A stretch of 64,000 nt of DNA from Antedon mediterranea (Eukaryota > Echinodermata > Crinoidea > Comatulida > Antedonidae): positions 5,125,001 through 5,189,000 of the forward strand of contig NC_092680.1 of assembly GCF_964355755.1 (NCBI RefSeq), written 5' to 3'. Both the position numbers and the translations under genes were made by a program. A model generated the notes under the pieces. The model saw nothing but the letters and a program-made list of their open reading frames with translations. It searched no databases and had not been told where the DNA came from. The number at the start of each line of letters is the position of its first letter. Within the stretch, counting starts at the first letter, position 1. Positions 1-12,892 of the stretch are shown here, in pieces.

Positions 1-135
1 CAAGCAAATTGACCAATCACAAGCGATGGCTTATTCGCTTGTGATTGCTAACTGTCTATAACTTCGCTTTTCATTGGTTAAAACGCTTGCGTTGCGTTTA
101 CGTCCTTGCGTTACGTTCTAGTGGGAACCAAGCTT
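1..135. repeat. Foldback MITE family B, copy truncated by window edge
   Basis: The segment ends in CTAGTGGGAACCAAGCTT and contains GCGTTGCGTTTACGTCCTTGCG, the signature of family B. It also has the paired inner motifs GACCAATCACAAGCGA and TCGCTTGTGATTG. Other copies lie at 3396, 28715, 28933, 29527, 33053, 38735 and 60083. Its left end falls outside the window. There is no coding capacity. Confidence 0.75.
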
Positions 136-230
136 ACATGCTTTTCTTGACAATAAAAAACAAGAATAAGAACATTTACAATCATAAACATATCATTTAT
201 GTTGCAAGATGAATTCGTGCAATGATCAAT

Positions 231-413
231 GGCGTAACTCAGAGGGCCCTGGTTTAGGAACTTTAAGTGGCCCTCAAATGCTTAAGGCCTCGGACGTTTT
301 TAACTTTTTTTAGACATATTTTAATGCCTGTTTTTTTCTCTGGACACTGCTCAGGGGCCCCATAAGCTCCAGGGCCCATGTGTTTAGTCAGAGAGCGCTC
401 ATAGCCATTACGC
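231..413. repeat. Possible foldback repeat with GGCGTAA ends
   Basis: The segment starts GGCGTAACTCAGAG and ends AGCCATTACGCC, so its ends are short inverted repeats. Internal words (CTTTAAGTGGCCCTC, GCTCATAGCC) resemble the SINE-like repeat at 12893-13255, where CCTTAAGTGGTCCTC and GCGCATAGCC occur. It may be a diverged relative of that repeat or an unrelated palindromic element. Confidence 0.35.
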
Positions 414-671
414 CCTGAGTCTATACTCTTTTTGAATATTTTCAATTCAAAAAATTAATTAATAAAAATAAGTTTTAATTTCAAAAGGTGTAGGCCCTTT
501 TCTGAATCTACGACATAAACCTTTCCATAGAAAATTCTCTTTTTTTGTGTACAATTCATCCATTCAATCAAACAAACAAAAATTAATAAAATATAATATA
601 TGTATTAATTTACTAATAGACATTGTGACCCCATCATATCAGAGTTTTTAAGTTAAATCTTTTATTTAATA

Positions 672-1020
672 TAAGGGTATGTTCAGGCTCACGGCGTTAA
701 TGTGGCGTTTAAACGGCGTACATATTTTTGTGTCTGAACTACAGTAGGCCGCGGATTATAGTTAGGTAGCTTTTACGCCGTGTCAGTGGCGTTAATAACC
801 CTAGCAGTAGAGGGTAGATTAATAACGCTACAGTAATCCAGTGATGTATCAGTAACCAATGAAAAGACAGGACCTCGGTTAGCAGGCCAACAGCATACCT
901 ATACAACGAGATAGCTAAACATCAAACTATCTGGTTTTAAAGAACAGTACAGTTGGCGTCAGCGATATGATATTTTATATTACAGATTACTGCACGCCTT
1001 GCGTTAGATAACATACCCTA
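672..1020. repeat. Candidate MITE with AGGGTATGTT ends
   Basis: Inverted ends AAGGGTATGTT and AACATACCCTA bound about 350 bases containing several copies of a GGCGTTAA/TTTACGCC word. No open reading frame is present. No second copy was seen in this window, so the call rests only on the terminal inverted repeat. Confidence 0.4.
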
Positions 1021-1248
1021 ACTTGCATAGATTGTTCAGGCATCCTCTTGGGTATTTCATGTTTATTGTATTATCACTTAATCTTTAAAATGGTTCCATG
1101 ATGGGCACACAATGACAACCTCCTTAATATGCCATTAAATCATAGTTTAAACTACATTAATACGGCAAACATATGTTTGTTTATAATAACATCAACATTA
1201 TACACAACATAGGCTACAATATATAAAAAAAAAGCAACACAAATAAAT

Positions 1249-1883
1249 TTTAAAGACCCTTTCCCTGCAATTTTGGACGTTTTTGGGAAAATAATACATA
1301 TATATCACTTTAAAAACATTAAACCATGTCATTCCTTGTCTTAAATGTACGTTTTATGGTAAATTATGATAAAAAGTGAGAAACAATGCACTACCTAAGT
1401 AGCTCGCGGCGATCGAACTCTCGTGGACGGTCTCAGGCCTAGCCTAGCTAGGCTTAGTTTTGTAGGCCTAGCTGGTAAACATCGGTAACGTACGAACATC
1501 GTACGCTAGCTATATACCTAGCCTGACGTTGTATAGTTGCTGCATTAATTGTCTTTCTATTTTTGCCAGACTCCGTTGATACAAATTGGGGAACACCCGG
1601 TATTTTCGCTGAAAAGTTAGGAGTCTTCCATTTGTTTTGGCTTCACGATCGATCGAAAAGTGGGCGAATTACAGGTGAAAAACAAAAATATCAATCCGCG
1701 CGCAATGCATTTTGGGATTTATAGCGGGCCGCTATAATTATTAAAATCGATTTATTTTTCACATTTTTAACCGTTTAAAGACGAAAAAAGTTATCGCAAT
1801 AGGACCATATAGTATTATTTTTACATTAAATATAGTTTGTGATCTTAAATTAGATCTAAAAAACGTAGGGAATGGGGCTTTAA
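1249..1883. repeat. MITE family C, long copy
   Basis: The left end reads TTAAAGACCCTTTCCCTGCA and the right end ACGTAGGGAATGGGGCTTTA, a clear inverted repeat. The subterminal blocks (ACTTTAAAAACATTAAACCA, TTAAATTAGATC) match the 130 bp element at 7815-7944, so this is a longer member of the same family. Its extra interior, about 500 bases, includes AGGCCTAGCCTAGCTAGGC palindromes. It is non-coding. Confidence 0.6.
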
Positions 1884-3395
1884 TAATTTAAAAATAATAA
1901 CAGCATGTATCATATGCTTCAAATCATCGATATAACATCAGGGAATGAATAGTTAGTATGTAACAATGAATAGGAATATTGTAGCCATAAGGCTATATAG
2001 TACACATTTTACTATTTGGTTGCTATGTCACAAATGTGAATTTCATTTACTGAATTATGCCTTTAAGCATTTTGATCAATAAAGAATACACTATAACATA
2101 TACCTGTCAACCCTATATTTTAAAAGGCTCTACCAAAATGTATATTGTTTTTTTAATGTAGTAATTTAATAAAAAATGCAATTAATGTATATAACTGACT
2201 ATATTTATCACAGACTATTCATATTACAACAAAAAACCCTTAATTTTGTGTTTTGTTTAAACTGCTCGACTGCCGCTCCTACAGTACATGTATAGTCAAA
2301 CAGCCTACAGTATTCTAAGTCCTGTGTTTGTACAGTGGAACCCCTATTAAGACGACACCTTCGGGACCTAACTAACATGTCCACTAATAGGGATGTCCTC
2401 TGAATAGGGGTTCAATTCACTGAATTCAATTCTATTAAATATTTTATTTCTGGAGGATGCATATTTCAATATCTGTGCTGCGCCGAGCACACGTCTAGAT
2501 CTTTAACTAATAATATTGTTAACCCATTTACTTCTCCTGATCATTTTTCTTTTATGAGTGACCCATAGGGGTGTCCATAACGAGGGGCCCACATACTTTT
2601 TTTTTAAAGCAACATGAGGTTGACTGTAGTGTGTGTCTATAAATCCACTACCTAAAATTGTGAATGTGAGCGCTGCCATTTTTAATAGCCTCCCGTCTAG
2701 CCTTCCACAATTTAAAATGGAAGCAGCAGATTGAGTACAGTAGTGTGTAACAAATAATGAATGTTCAAAATTATTGACAGCCAATATTCCTATTGAACAC
2801 AGCTACGCCTCATTAAATGGAACAGTCTAGTACAAATATTCTTCACTATTCAACTGATAAACATTCATTATTTGTATCCTCTTACAAAGACGAGACATAA
2901 TTTGATACAATCTAAACTGAAGTGTCTCACATTAGCAACTTAAAAAAGAGAAAATAAATTTACCTGCTGACAATTTAATTTAGTCTGGTTATATTTCCCT
3001 GTGGGCTGCAGACTAAAGATATAAACTACAGTACAAATTGTATACAATAAAACCTCGACCTGACAAAAGGGAATTACCATATTTAAAATTACTTCCTATA
3101 AAAAGAGATACTAATCAGGATGTGAAGAGTCATTTTTATTATGATGTGTGACTTCTTAATGATTGAACATTGTACACTGACATTTTGTGTACTTTGATGT
3201 TATATACATACTCAACCTAATTTCTTTTACTTCCAAGGACAGATGCATACATATTTATTGCATGCATACTGAAAAGTGTAAGATGCAATGTGAAAGTGAT
3301 AATGTCTATGGCCAGATAATGTAGTAGTTCAAATCCTTTGTTTAAAAAATATGTAGGCTCCTAACACGAATAGATTTGTTCAGGAGTATCTTAAT
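1884..3395. other. AT-rich intergenic DNA
   Basis: Apart from the family D repeat at 2331-2418, no gene, RNA or strong repeat is recognisable. A 93-codon minus-strand frame at 2503-2784 has no coding character. A CCTGCTGAC site near 2963 could be read as a minus-strand splice donor, but no supporting exon was found. Confidence 0.5.
2331..2418. repeat. Family D foldback repeat (TACAGTGGAACCCC type)
   Basis: The segment begins TACAGTGGAACCCCTATTAA, followed by ACACCTTCGGGACC, and ends AATAGGGGTTCAATTC, so its two ends are inverted relative to each other. The CACTAATAGGGATGTCCTCT interior is the same word that is amplified at 13797-15565. Diverged copies lie near 15920, 16735 and 60830. Confidence 0.6.
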
Positions 3396-3549
3396 CTTGG
3401 GTACCACTAGCGGCACGCAACGACGTAACGTAATTATGTAAGTGATTTGACCAATCACAAGCGATAGATTATTTGAACAGTGGCGTGTCATTGGTCAACT
3501 CGCTGACGTTGCACTTACGCACTTTAATTGCATCTTTAGTGAGAACTTT
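3396..3549. repeat. Foldback MITE family B, diverged copy
   Basis: A CTTGGGTACCACTAG left end is followed by GCAACGACGTAACG, TTTGACCAATCACAAGCGAT and TCATTGGTCAACTCGC, with a right end TTTAGTGAGAAC. The order matches other family B copies, but it has many substitutions. Confidence 0.65.
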
Positions 3550-4539
3550 AACACTTTAACTGAAGTCCTCCACTTTATCTGATACTCCCAGAACACTGGA
3601 CAGATAGGTTAATGTGAAGACCGAAATACCATTAGAAGATTGGAATAAAAGGACAATTTGATTCACAATGCATCACTTATAAACCATCTAACCCTAAAGA
3701 AAACAAACTGGAAACAAATTAGTGAAAAGCGTAATGTCGCTAAAGAAGCATAAATGATATGTTTTAACATCATCTTATTCCTACCTGCTAAACTTTATTT
3801 CATAAACTATAAATAAAATATAATTTTCTCTTTTATTTTTGAATTATTAAAGTCTTATCCTTGAAATTGGCCATAAGGGACCAATTCTAACAAAGTGTTA
3901 TACAACAATTAAATTACATTGGATTTTGAATTTTATAATTTTAAATATCAACAAATATAATTTATTGCTAGTACAGCTTTCTGGAAATAGGCTGTCACTA
4001 GAAGTTGTTATGATGTAGAATTCACTATAGCAAGTATAGATATACTGTTTTATGATGTAAATCATATTTCTGATGTTATAAATTTAGAATAATAATGAGA
4101 TGAAGCCTGCGAAGTCTTGTTACGTATAGTACCTCGATGCTTCTACACCACCTCTACTCTTACAATGATATATCACCACTTAAGATGGGTACACAGAGAC
4201 GGCTAAATAAATTTGCAATAAAATGTCCTAATAAATGGATCAAAAGGTGATAAAAGTCTTGAGATGAATGGGATTAAATTGCAAAGTAAAATGAAGAATG
4301 CGTGATAGGCTTTACAATGCCAAGATGAAGAATAAATCATCTGCTAGGCAAAGTATTCTCAAAATTATACACTGTATATTGTATTTTTATTTCAATATAA
4401 TATAGAAGTTGTATTGCTTTTTTGTTGTGATGTTTTTATGCTTTTTATCATCGATCTACTACATTTTCAAACATAATTGATGAGCTGGGAAAATATTCCA
4501 ATATGCTCACATGTGTTGGTAATTATACTCAGATAGCAG
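3550..4539. other. AT-rich intergenic DNA
   Basis: No coding frame, structured RNA or recognised repeat stands out in this stretch. Confidence 0.5.
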
Positions 4540-4990
4540 GTATGCCAATAGTGTAGGTTACTACTGCATGCCCAGGTGACAGGTATAGGCCCAGGTGGCA
4601 GCAAGTATACACTAACAGTATGTGTGAAGTAGTATATGCCTGTGTTGCAAGGGTAGTGTATGCTATGTGGCAGGTATCTGTCCAGGTGGCAGGTACAGTA
4701 GGTGATAGGTGTATTTACAGGTGCCTGATATGCTCAAGTGGTAGGTATAGACCTCAGTGGAAACAGGTGTTTATGTGCCAGGTATATTTTGCACCTTAGA
4801 ACTTATCTTTTTGGAAACAATTTGGCGCATTATAAATACGAATTGATTGATATTTGCTTATGTGGCAGGTATATGCTTTGTGGCAGGTATCAGCCAAAGG
4901 GGCAGGTGTCGGCCCAGGTGACAGGTAGGTCTATATGTCAATGTGGTAGGTTTATGTCCTGGGGGCATATAGTATACATACACAAGTGAC
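4540..4990 (+). repeat. Degenerate GGCAGGTAT minisatellite
   Basis: The words GGTGGCAGGTAT, GTGACAGGTATAGGCCCAGG, GTGGTAGGTATAGACC and similar recur every 20-35 bases, so this is an old, diverged tandem array. The 83-codon frame at 4738-4989 arises from the repeat (recurring CGRY residues) and is not taken as a gene. Confidence 0.6.
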
Positions 4991-6615
4991 ACTATAAGCT
5001 AGACGATATTACGTTTGCCATGTTGTGGGCATTTGTAAGCAAGCATGTTAATAAACCTATAAGTAAACTCAATACAAGAAACAAATACAGTACATAACTT
5101 GCCTACCTGATATATTGGCAACGTTCTAATGCATTGCTAAAGTTCATTGTCAGACCGCATCAGCATAACCCTTTCATCATCACTGTTGATGTATTATCAT
5201 CACTTCCTTCATTAGCATCGTCTCACTGTCTCTGTATTTCTTTCACAGTAAAACCTTTGCATATCCGTAAGGCCCAGGTGTTCATATCTTTTATAAACCT
5301 AAGGTATACGGTACTATAATTTCAAACATGTGCATTATAATTAAATACATATAACTTACTATATTGTTGTGCTGTCTATAGTTCAGCTGTATTAAACAAA
5401 CCTTCTATATGCCTCTTTTGAATTACACTGAATAAATTGGTTTTGTGTGTAGATACAATCATTTAGAACTGCTAACATCAACTGTATGGAAGGGTGATCA
5501 TGGCTATTTCCACTGGGATAACACTTTTCATGAACATATGCTGAAAAATTGGAAAATATGTAAATCATCAATAAATTGGAGACAAATATATATTTGTCAC
5601 AGTATTCATAAATTTGGAATATTACTTATTTGCGTACATTTCATTTTCACATAGTGTAAATAACCATATTTGGTGTTAATGAACGTTATGACAGTTTTTT
5701 AACCATAATGCATTAAATTAATATTAATGTATACATTTGTTTATATTGAGCATACTAAAAACATTTTAATGTTTGTAATGACATGAAACATTCATTCTAC
5801 AAATGGAGTTTGGACTATAATTTTGGTTATTTAGGCTATTCATACCAATTCTTTTTTCTGTAAGCCTTTATATTTTTTGTTTGTTCTGTGTTTTATTAGT
5901 TTTCTATGTATGACAATACTAAAATGTACGGTGACAGTCAATAAACTATACGTTCATAAATGTACAGTACAGTACAGAGTTGGGTATTAAAAGGAAATTA
6001 TTTCATTTATATTGACTAAATAGTAAATAATGTTTTAGTTAAAAGGAAATGAAAGAAACTTGATTACAAGGATGTCAATAGGTTTTTTTTTATTATTAAA
6101 TTCCTAAAGTAACATATTTTATTTTTGTTATTAAAGTAACATCTTTTTATTTTTGTCCTGTATCCGATTTTTGTAGATAGTATAGAGTTCCAACGAGCTC
6201 TCAATTAAGAGTTTCAAAGTTCTGGTGAACTTGTTTCTAGCCTCCCCCACCTCCCCACCCTTAAACCCTGAACTGTAAGAATTTACTAACTTATTGCTTG
6301 AAGTAGCTATTAATGTCCTTACAGAATGATTCTATTCAATAGAAACAATTATAGAACTACCCTACATGAAATTTGTCTGTAATCTTTCTCAAAGCGGCAA
6401 AATAACAGATAAAATAATGTTATTAGTTACCATTCAAACGTGAAATTATTACACATTTGCAAGCCTAATGTGTAATAAGATGAAATGATTATCAATGATG
6501 TGATGAAGATGATAAGAACGTTGAGTATGGTTATTAATTACAATGCATTCACTTAACATAAAGGATTAAATAAATCAAATTCAGATGATGTGCTGTAAGG
6601 AGGTTCATTAGATCA
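4991..6615. other. AT-rich intergenic DNA
   Basis: Other than the weak exon candidate at 5453-5559, nothing was identified. Near 6110-6160 the word AAAGTAACAT plus a T-rich tail is duplicated. A GGTGAACTTGTTTCTAGCC stretch near 6220 has no clear meaning. Confidence 0.45.
5453..5559 (+). CDS. Weak internal exon candidate, unknown product
   Basis: An acceptor-like tract (TTGGTTTTGTGTGTAG) precedes an open frame reading YNHLELLTSTVWKGDHG and onward, rich in W, H and D. A GTAAAT donor follows at 5560. If used, the exon would be entered in phase 2 and left in phase 1. The residue composition is unlike the I/F/K/N-rich chance frames around it. I recognise no family, no flanking exon was found, and the frame runs on past the donor to about 5654. 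It could be chance or transposon debris. Confidence 0.18.
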
Positions 6616-6820
6616 AAGCTCTGTCTACACTATCAAACTCTATGTGACAACAAAATGTGATGTGCCCATACGGACATGATGATGTCATATCACTACCATA
6701 TTTAAACATATCACTACCATATTTTGGCAGGGAGTTACAAGTAAAATAAGTAGGCCTACTTATTTTACAACTCCCTGATTTGGGCACATCACACTTTTTT
6801 TGATAGTGTAGACAGAGCTT
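6616..6820. repeat. Foldback MITE family A with nested palindrome
   Basis: The ends AAGCTCTGTCTACACTATCA and TGATAGTGTAGACAGAGCTT are an inverted repeat. The interior has GATGTGCCCATA, ACCATATTT and GGGCACATCAC, typical of family A. A separate palindrome sits at 6729-6776: arms AGGGAGTT/AACTCCCT around a 28 bp perfect palindrome (6741-6768) centred on TAGGCCTA. It is absent from the other copies, so it looks like an insertion or local rearrangement. Confidence 0.8.
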
Positions 6821-7814
6821 AAAAGAGGGAACAAGTCTCTGAATAATTCAGTTTATTTCATTTAGATATACATAAAATGTATAACTAAAGTACCAATTAG
6901 ACAATATCTGAAGTACCAAATTGTACAATATACCAAGTACTGTACAGTATGTTTGTAAGTGACACAGAAATTTGATTTGTTAAGCGTACATCCACCAAAG
7001 TGATCTAGGCATTTGGAAAAACCAAAGGAAAAACTAATCTATACCTACTGTAAAACTAACAAAACTAGACAAAAACCCACATAATTTCATTTTGAAAAAC
7101 ATTAAAATGAGACTCAATGCTGCGAAAGTCAGTTTGGTATTTGTTAAGCGCCTTTCCAGTGCTCAACCGGCGTTTAGCGTATTATTATTATCATTAACAG
7201 TACCGTTTTGGAACGTTTTTAAAGAGTTTTTTTAATCTCTCATCTTGTAGGTTGTTCCACATGACCGGACCAAACTTTGAAAATGAGTGTTCAGAAACAG
7301 ATAAATGCCAGTTTTTCTATTTTTAATTTTTTTTATTTTATTTTTTTTATTTTATTTCATCATCACCCTACAGTGACCAAACGTCACCATTAACAGGGCT
7401 GAAAGTCGTAAAATATAACATAATGAAGTAATAAATATTCATTTTTTAATAAATAAAAAAATTATTGAATATTAACAAAAAAGTAAATAATAAAAGTAAG
7501 AAAATAATATGATTGAATTGCACAGTTAGTTTATTACATGAATGTATTACTCATCTGCTACTTTCATGTTTTTTTTTAATTAATGATTTCTTCATTCATT
7601 TATTCACTTAAACATTAATTCAATCATACATTCTGTCAATAAAACATTTAAACATGTTATAATGCTTTTTTTCTTTGGATTGTTTTATTAAGGTAAGATA
7701 GAATGAATATATCAATGACTAAATATTAATTGAGAATTAATAAATCAATAAAGAAAATCATGAAAAATAGATGAATGTTAAATTAAATATATGATTAAAT
7801 GAATGAATAAATAC
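6821..7814. other. AT-rich intergenic DNA with A/T runs
   Basis: This is simple A/T-rich sequence with TTTTATTTTA runs near 7320-7360 and many AATAAAT words near 7440-7800. No gene or RNA was recognised. Confidence 0.5.
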
Positions 7815-7944
7815 TTAAAGACCCATTCCCTACAATTGACATTCTGTAAAAATAATGCACATTACTTTAAAAACATTTAAACCAGGTCATTCCTTGTGTG
7901 TGACCTTAAATTAGATCGGAAAAACATAGAGAATGGGACTTTAA
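7815..7944. repeat. MITE family C, short copy
   Basis: The left end TTAAAGACCCATTCCCTACA and right end AGAGAATGGGACTTTAA form a terminal inverted repeat. The interior ACTTTAAAAACATTTAAACC and CCTTAAATTAGATC match the long copy at 1249-1883. A 79-codon minus-strand frame overlapping it is AT-driven and not coding. Confidence 0.65.
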
Positions 7945-9940
7945 ATGAATACATAAATAAATAAAGGAATAATTCAACATAAGTAAGAAAAGAACCAAGT
8001 GAACGTATAGTTGAATAAATCATGAATATCAATAATTGAATGAAGGAATAGAAAAAAAAAGGATAATTTTTAATAAATTCCTGAATAAATAAATCATTGA
8101 TTCTTTTCACACACAAGTATTTATGTATTCAAGTACTGTATACTGTACATGCCTTGTTTTTAATACCTTTTAATAAATAATAAATATCCAATACTGACTG
8201 CTTATTCTATCTATTGCAACAATGTTCTATTTTATTGTAAGATCCAAAGGACTGTTGGAGTTCTATTTTGGCAAGGCAAACTCAGTGTCCTGTTGTTAGA
8301 TTGCCTCGATTTGACTGGCATTACAATAAGATTTGACTGTAGTCTTATTTTCTATGCTCATAAATATATGCACTCATCATAGTCGTTTAATGACAAGACA
8401 TTTCCTATCCATTCAATACAAATCTAAGATAGTCAGACATAAAACTTCCTCTTTGTTCAAGTGCTACTATAGTTTATCATAACATTCAACACCAATATCC
8501 TTTGTACATCAACAAATTAAGTGCTTTAGATACTAGAGGACATTATCAATTCAATTCAAAAGAATTCCCTCCAGCAAATCTTATCACATTAACCCACATT
8601 CTATGTAATATGAAATATAATGTATTGATTTGTTCATGTAGTAGATGTAGTCAATAATTCGGTCTGTTGCATCTGAGGATATACTATTACTAAACATTTT
8701 TTAGAAAATTATAGATGAGCGCAATATTCTTTTAAAAGAAGAGTTTTAAGTATTAAAAAAAAAATTACAACCTTAGCTTCAAGGTAGGCCTAATGGTTAT
8801 GTTTTGTAGAAAACTTTGAAATTACTGAAGTGCTGAAATATAGAAAGTGCATTTATTTTTTTAAGGGGGAGGGGGAGGAAGGACGATTTGACGACAAACA
8901 GATAATCATCATTAATTGTTTTCTTCATCGGTTCTACTTCCAAAACAGGAATTTTTTTCCTTCCTTTTTGGATTTTTCAAGAGAGAGAAGGTGCCACTGA
9001 GCTGGCTAACCTCCCTCATGCAGCCTCCCTAAATTAGCCTACTTGTACAGTACACTATTCCCCCCAGTTGGTTCAGCTTCCAGCTCTCATGTGAATTAGG
9101 GCCTAAGTATCCATATCATCCCTTACATTAGTATACAAATTATGTAGGGTAACATTAGCTGGTAGCTCACATGTATGACATTCAATAATAAATGCCATTG
9201 TCTCTGGCCAGCTACCAGGATATTTACCATGGCCAAAATGGAGCTGCATTCATGTACAACCTTGTAGTGATATATGTAACAGAACAAATATATTTTATAG
9301 CCAGATCCAATATGTAAAAGATTTACCACTTTCGATCTATTGGATCAACAAAAACTTGTCTTCTATAATATTAGGATCGGAATTATTTCACAGTTTAGCA
9401 TTTTAGTTTACAATTTTTATGCTCGGCCTACTCTCTTCAACATCAAAGAGCCGATACTATTATTACATAATTTTTTGTAACATATATTTAATTTCTATAC
9501 TTTCTATCAATAAACATGCATTTATTATCCTTTTTTTTGTCTTGTGTGGGTTCGTCCCACTTTTATTGTCATACTCTGTTATAAAAATTATATTTTTTAA
9601 ACATATTTTTTCCTCTCGATTATATCTTACAACGTTAAAAGTAATTGTAATAAAAACATTGAATTCATTATTTTACATTAAAAAAAAGTAATTTAAATAT
9701 ATAAAATAATTAACAAAATGCCTAATAAAAGACGATAAAAATTGATTAAAAATTTATTGACAGTTGTAATTATTCGATAAAGCTCATGTTCGTGTTTGTG
9801 TTCGTGCATTTATTATCCAACAACATCAGTGATAAATCACTATATTCCAAAAACCAATTTTCTTCCTTGCCACTTTTCAACTTTAAACAGCTTATCTATT
9901 AAATCAGAATGCTTTTATCAAAATATGATGAAAAGGCCTT
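7945..9940. other. AT-rich intergenic DNA
   Basis: AATAAAT-type low-complexity sequence runs to about 8200, followed by ordinary AT-rich DNA. A hydrophobic 90-codon frame at 9419-9691 is composed almost wholly of T-rich codons and is not accepted as a gene. Confidence 0.45.
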
Positions 9941-10109
9941 AAGCTCTTTCTACACTATCAAACTTTATTTATGTGACAAAAAAAAAATGTGATGTTTCCA
10001 TATATGGACATGATGATGATTTCATATTACTACCATATTTGAGCATATCACTACTATATTTGGGCACACATATTTTTGTCAAACTAGTTTAATAGTGTAG
10101 ACAGAGCTT
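9941..10109. repeat. Foldback MITE family A
   Basis: The ends AAGCTCTTTCTACACTATCA and ATAGTGTAGACAGAGCTT are inverted repeats. The interior has ATGTGATGTTTCCATATATG, ACCATATTT and TTGGGCACA. The flanks extend to CCTTAAGCTC and GAGCTTAAAA, so the element may sit between TTAA duplications. Confidence 0.8.
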
Positions 10110-12892
10110 AAAATTAAAGAGAATCTTTAATTGGATGGATGCAACATACATTTTCGTGGGAATGAATAATAGTTTGGTAGCGAAATTATAATTCTGGAAA
10201 TGCATTTCCCAAAGGAAGTAGTGATTGTTGTTGGCCTTCCTCTCGGCCTTCTGAATCAAATTATGTTTTTGTTTAATAATTGGAAAAACAAATTATAAAC
10301 CTACCTGTAAACAATATTGTACTGTTACAGCATACTGTACATAATAATATAATAATATATACATAATAATATACATAATATCTATACTGCAATATCCTGA
10401 ACCAATATATTAAGTTCTGGTTGATTAGGAACGTCAAAATTATTCAACTTCAGTTTTACTGCAGTAACTAAAATAGGTTAACAAACTTTTTTATTTTTCT
10501 TTAATTATTGGGGAGGGGGGGTTATTACTGGTGGGGATGATGGGGTAATCATACAAACTGTTTATACACTGACTGAATCAAAAACTGATACAAAATAAAA
10601 TCATCAGTTATTTGCAGTAAACAAACATAGTTATTGCAGTAGAATAATTTTCACACATGTGATGCCTATTGATTATACATTGTGAAGAATATATATTATA
10701 TATAATGAAAGGTTTGCCGTTTCAAAGAAGAAAGCAAGGAAAAACATTAAGAACTAATTTGATCATGGATTCAGTATCCACAAAATGTTGTCAAACATTG
10801 TGACACAAAAATTTAAACAATATTCTTGGCGTATTTTAATATCATATCATAGTCCTAAAAGCAAGTTTGCCATCAATGAACTATACCACTCTATATTGCA
10901 TATAGCCTGGAAACAATGTCACAATATAATCAATAAAAGATGTAGTTCGACCAATGATGCTACTTCACTATTTTCTGCACACTATTGCATTATCAAATAA
11001 TCAAGAAACATAATAAAAATATGAAATTATTAATAATATTAGTATATTATATTGTACTATAGAGCCTTCTTTCTATAAAGAATATACAATATGTATGCAT
11101 AACTAAACTTCAATATTCAAGTAAATTACAGTACCACAATTTTGTTGGCTAAAATACTTTGGTAAATGCATTTTAATGCAAGCTGAACATAATTTTTACA
11201 AAATTTCATACCCAGTCCCACCTGGGACATACTTGTCATATACAGCATGTCACTAATATTTTTTAATCTAAATTGTTGTCATTTTTAATTATTAATCCCT
11301 ATTCTTTTGCCACTAAAATAAGAATGAATTTACTATATATACAGTACCTTTATTTATTCTAATTGTTGCATATGTTTATTATAATATTAGAAATGTATTG
11401 TCTATTAATAACCAGTGTGGCATTATTATCCAAAAATATACTCAATTCATTTACAACACTAATAACACTGTAGTATTGATATTTAACGATTGTATAAGGT
11501 ACAGTATTTAAAAAGATAATTGAGCTTTTTAAAAATATTAAAATACTTTATTAAAATATCTATTCATGGGTGAGCCAAGTCCTTATATCAAATTATCATG
11601 AACAAAAAATACAATGACAACATCATAAAAGCATGCCAATGAAGAGCAATGTTACGGTTTTTGTTGAACAATTTATACAAAAAAAGGGATATTCTTTTAA
11701 TGGTATAGAAAAATATATTGGCTACTTTACCTGTATAAGAATCGACAATATACAGTAACTTGAACTAATTAAACAGCAATTAGATGAAATAAACTAGAGA
11801 GGAAGATTATGGTACAGCATTCCTTGAACTTACACTACGTGAGATAGACAGCTCAATGTATGAGAGCCAACAACCAAACAAAACACATGTGTACTAGCAA
11901 GCCTAGTATAGATAACATTAATATCATCCTTGTCTGATGTTCAGTGAAGCGCGCAAGTCACAACATTAGGTGCGCAATAAACTATTATCATGTCGATACG
12001 GTCATTTAAAGTTCCGCAGATGCATGCTTTTAATATGCAAGGTAACATGCAAAATTCACATCTGTTCCTAAATTAATGCCATTTAAAATATATGCATGTT
12101 TGACTCATGAGATTAATTAACATGTTTGCATTAAGTATCAGATGAGGATATTTTTGTCTCTTGTCGCCAGACCTGACATTCACTGAATATTAAAATAAGA
12201 GATGCGTTAAAGTAAGAGGGCTCTGACTAGCACACTAGTCTCTAGAGAAAAATGATCACGAACCAATATGGCTTTTACACTAATGCATTGTAAATGTTAA
12301 GTTATGAATAACACACATCCTCATTCTCCATTTAGTGGGACGGTGCCAAATTTAAAAGGAAATTTTGGTGACATATAAAATTGTACAATATGCCATTACT
12401 TGTCCAGTATTTACTACTATTATTTTAAAGCTGAATATTGTATTATAAATTTTGTTAAAATCTATAAAAACTTTTGAAGTACAATTGTGCAATTTATGAT
12501 TATCAATCGTAATATTTCATAGCTCATTTCTTGTCAATCTAAAATTCTGTGTAAAATGTCCATTAAACAAAATAGATTGATCAGAAAGAAAAATCAATAA
12601 AATTTTATTATTTTTATTAAATAACCCTTGAATTTGCAGTTGTCAATGTAAGTACTTCGTTCAAGTAAGTAATCATAAAAATAAATCATAATGTAAAATT
12701 CAATAATATAATGTTGAGTAAAATGTAATCAAAACATCAAATTTAATAATGGTTTTTAATCAAGTACTTAAAGGTCTCAATTTTGTCACCGTCTATTTTT
12801 TTCTTCTGTTGTATATTGTATAATATAAAAAGAAGTAAGTATACAGACGAGATGATACTGATAATGTCCAATGACATTGAATATAATAACAT
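10110..12892. other. AT-rich intergenic DNA
   Basis: There is an ATAATATAC-type low-complexity stretch at about 10335-10385 and a GGGGAGGGGGGG run near 10509. No gene, tRNA or repeat family was recognised. The frame at 10785-11000 lacks splice support and family resemblance. Confidence 0.45.

Noticed and set aside
9419-9691. 90-codon hydrophobic frame resembling a membrane protein
   Set aside because: Made almost entirely of T- and A-rich codons (F, I, L, Y, K) in very AT-rich DNA; no signal or family pattern and no splice sites.
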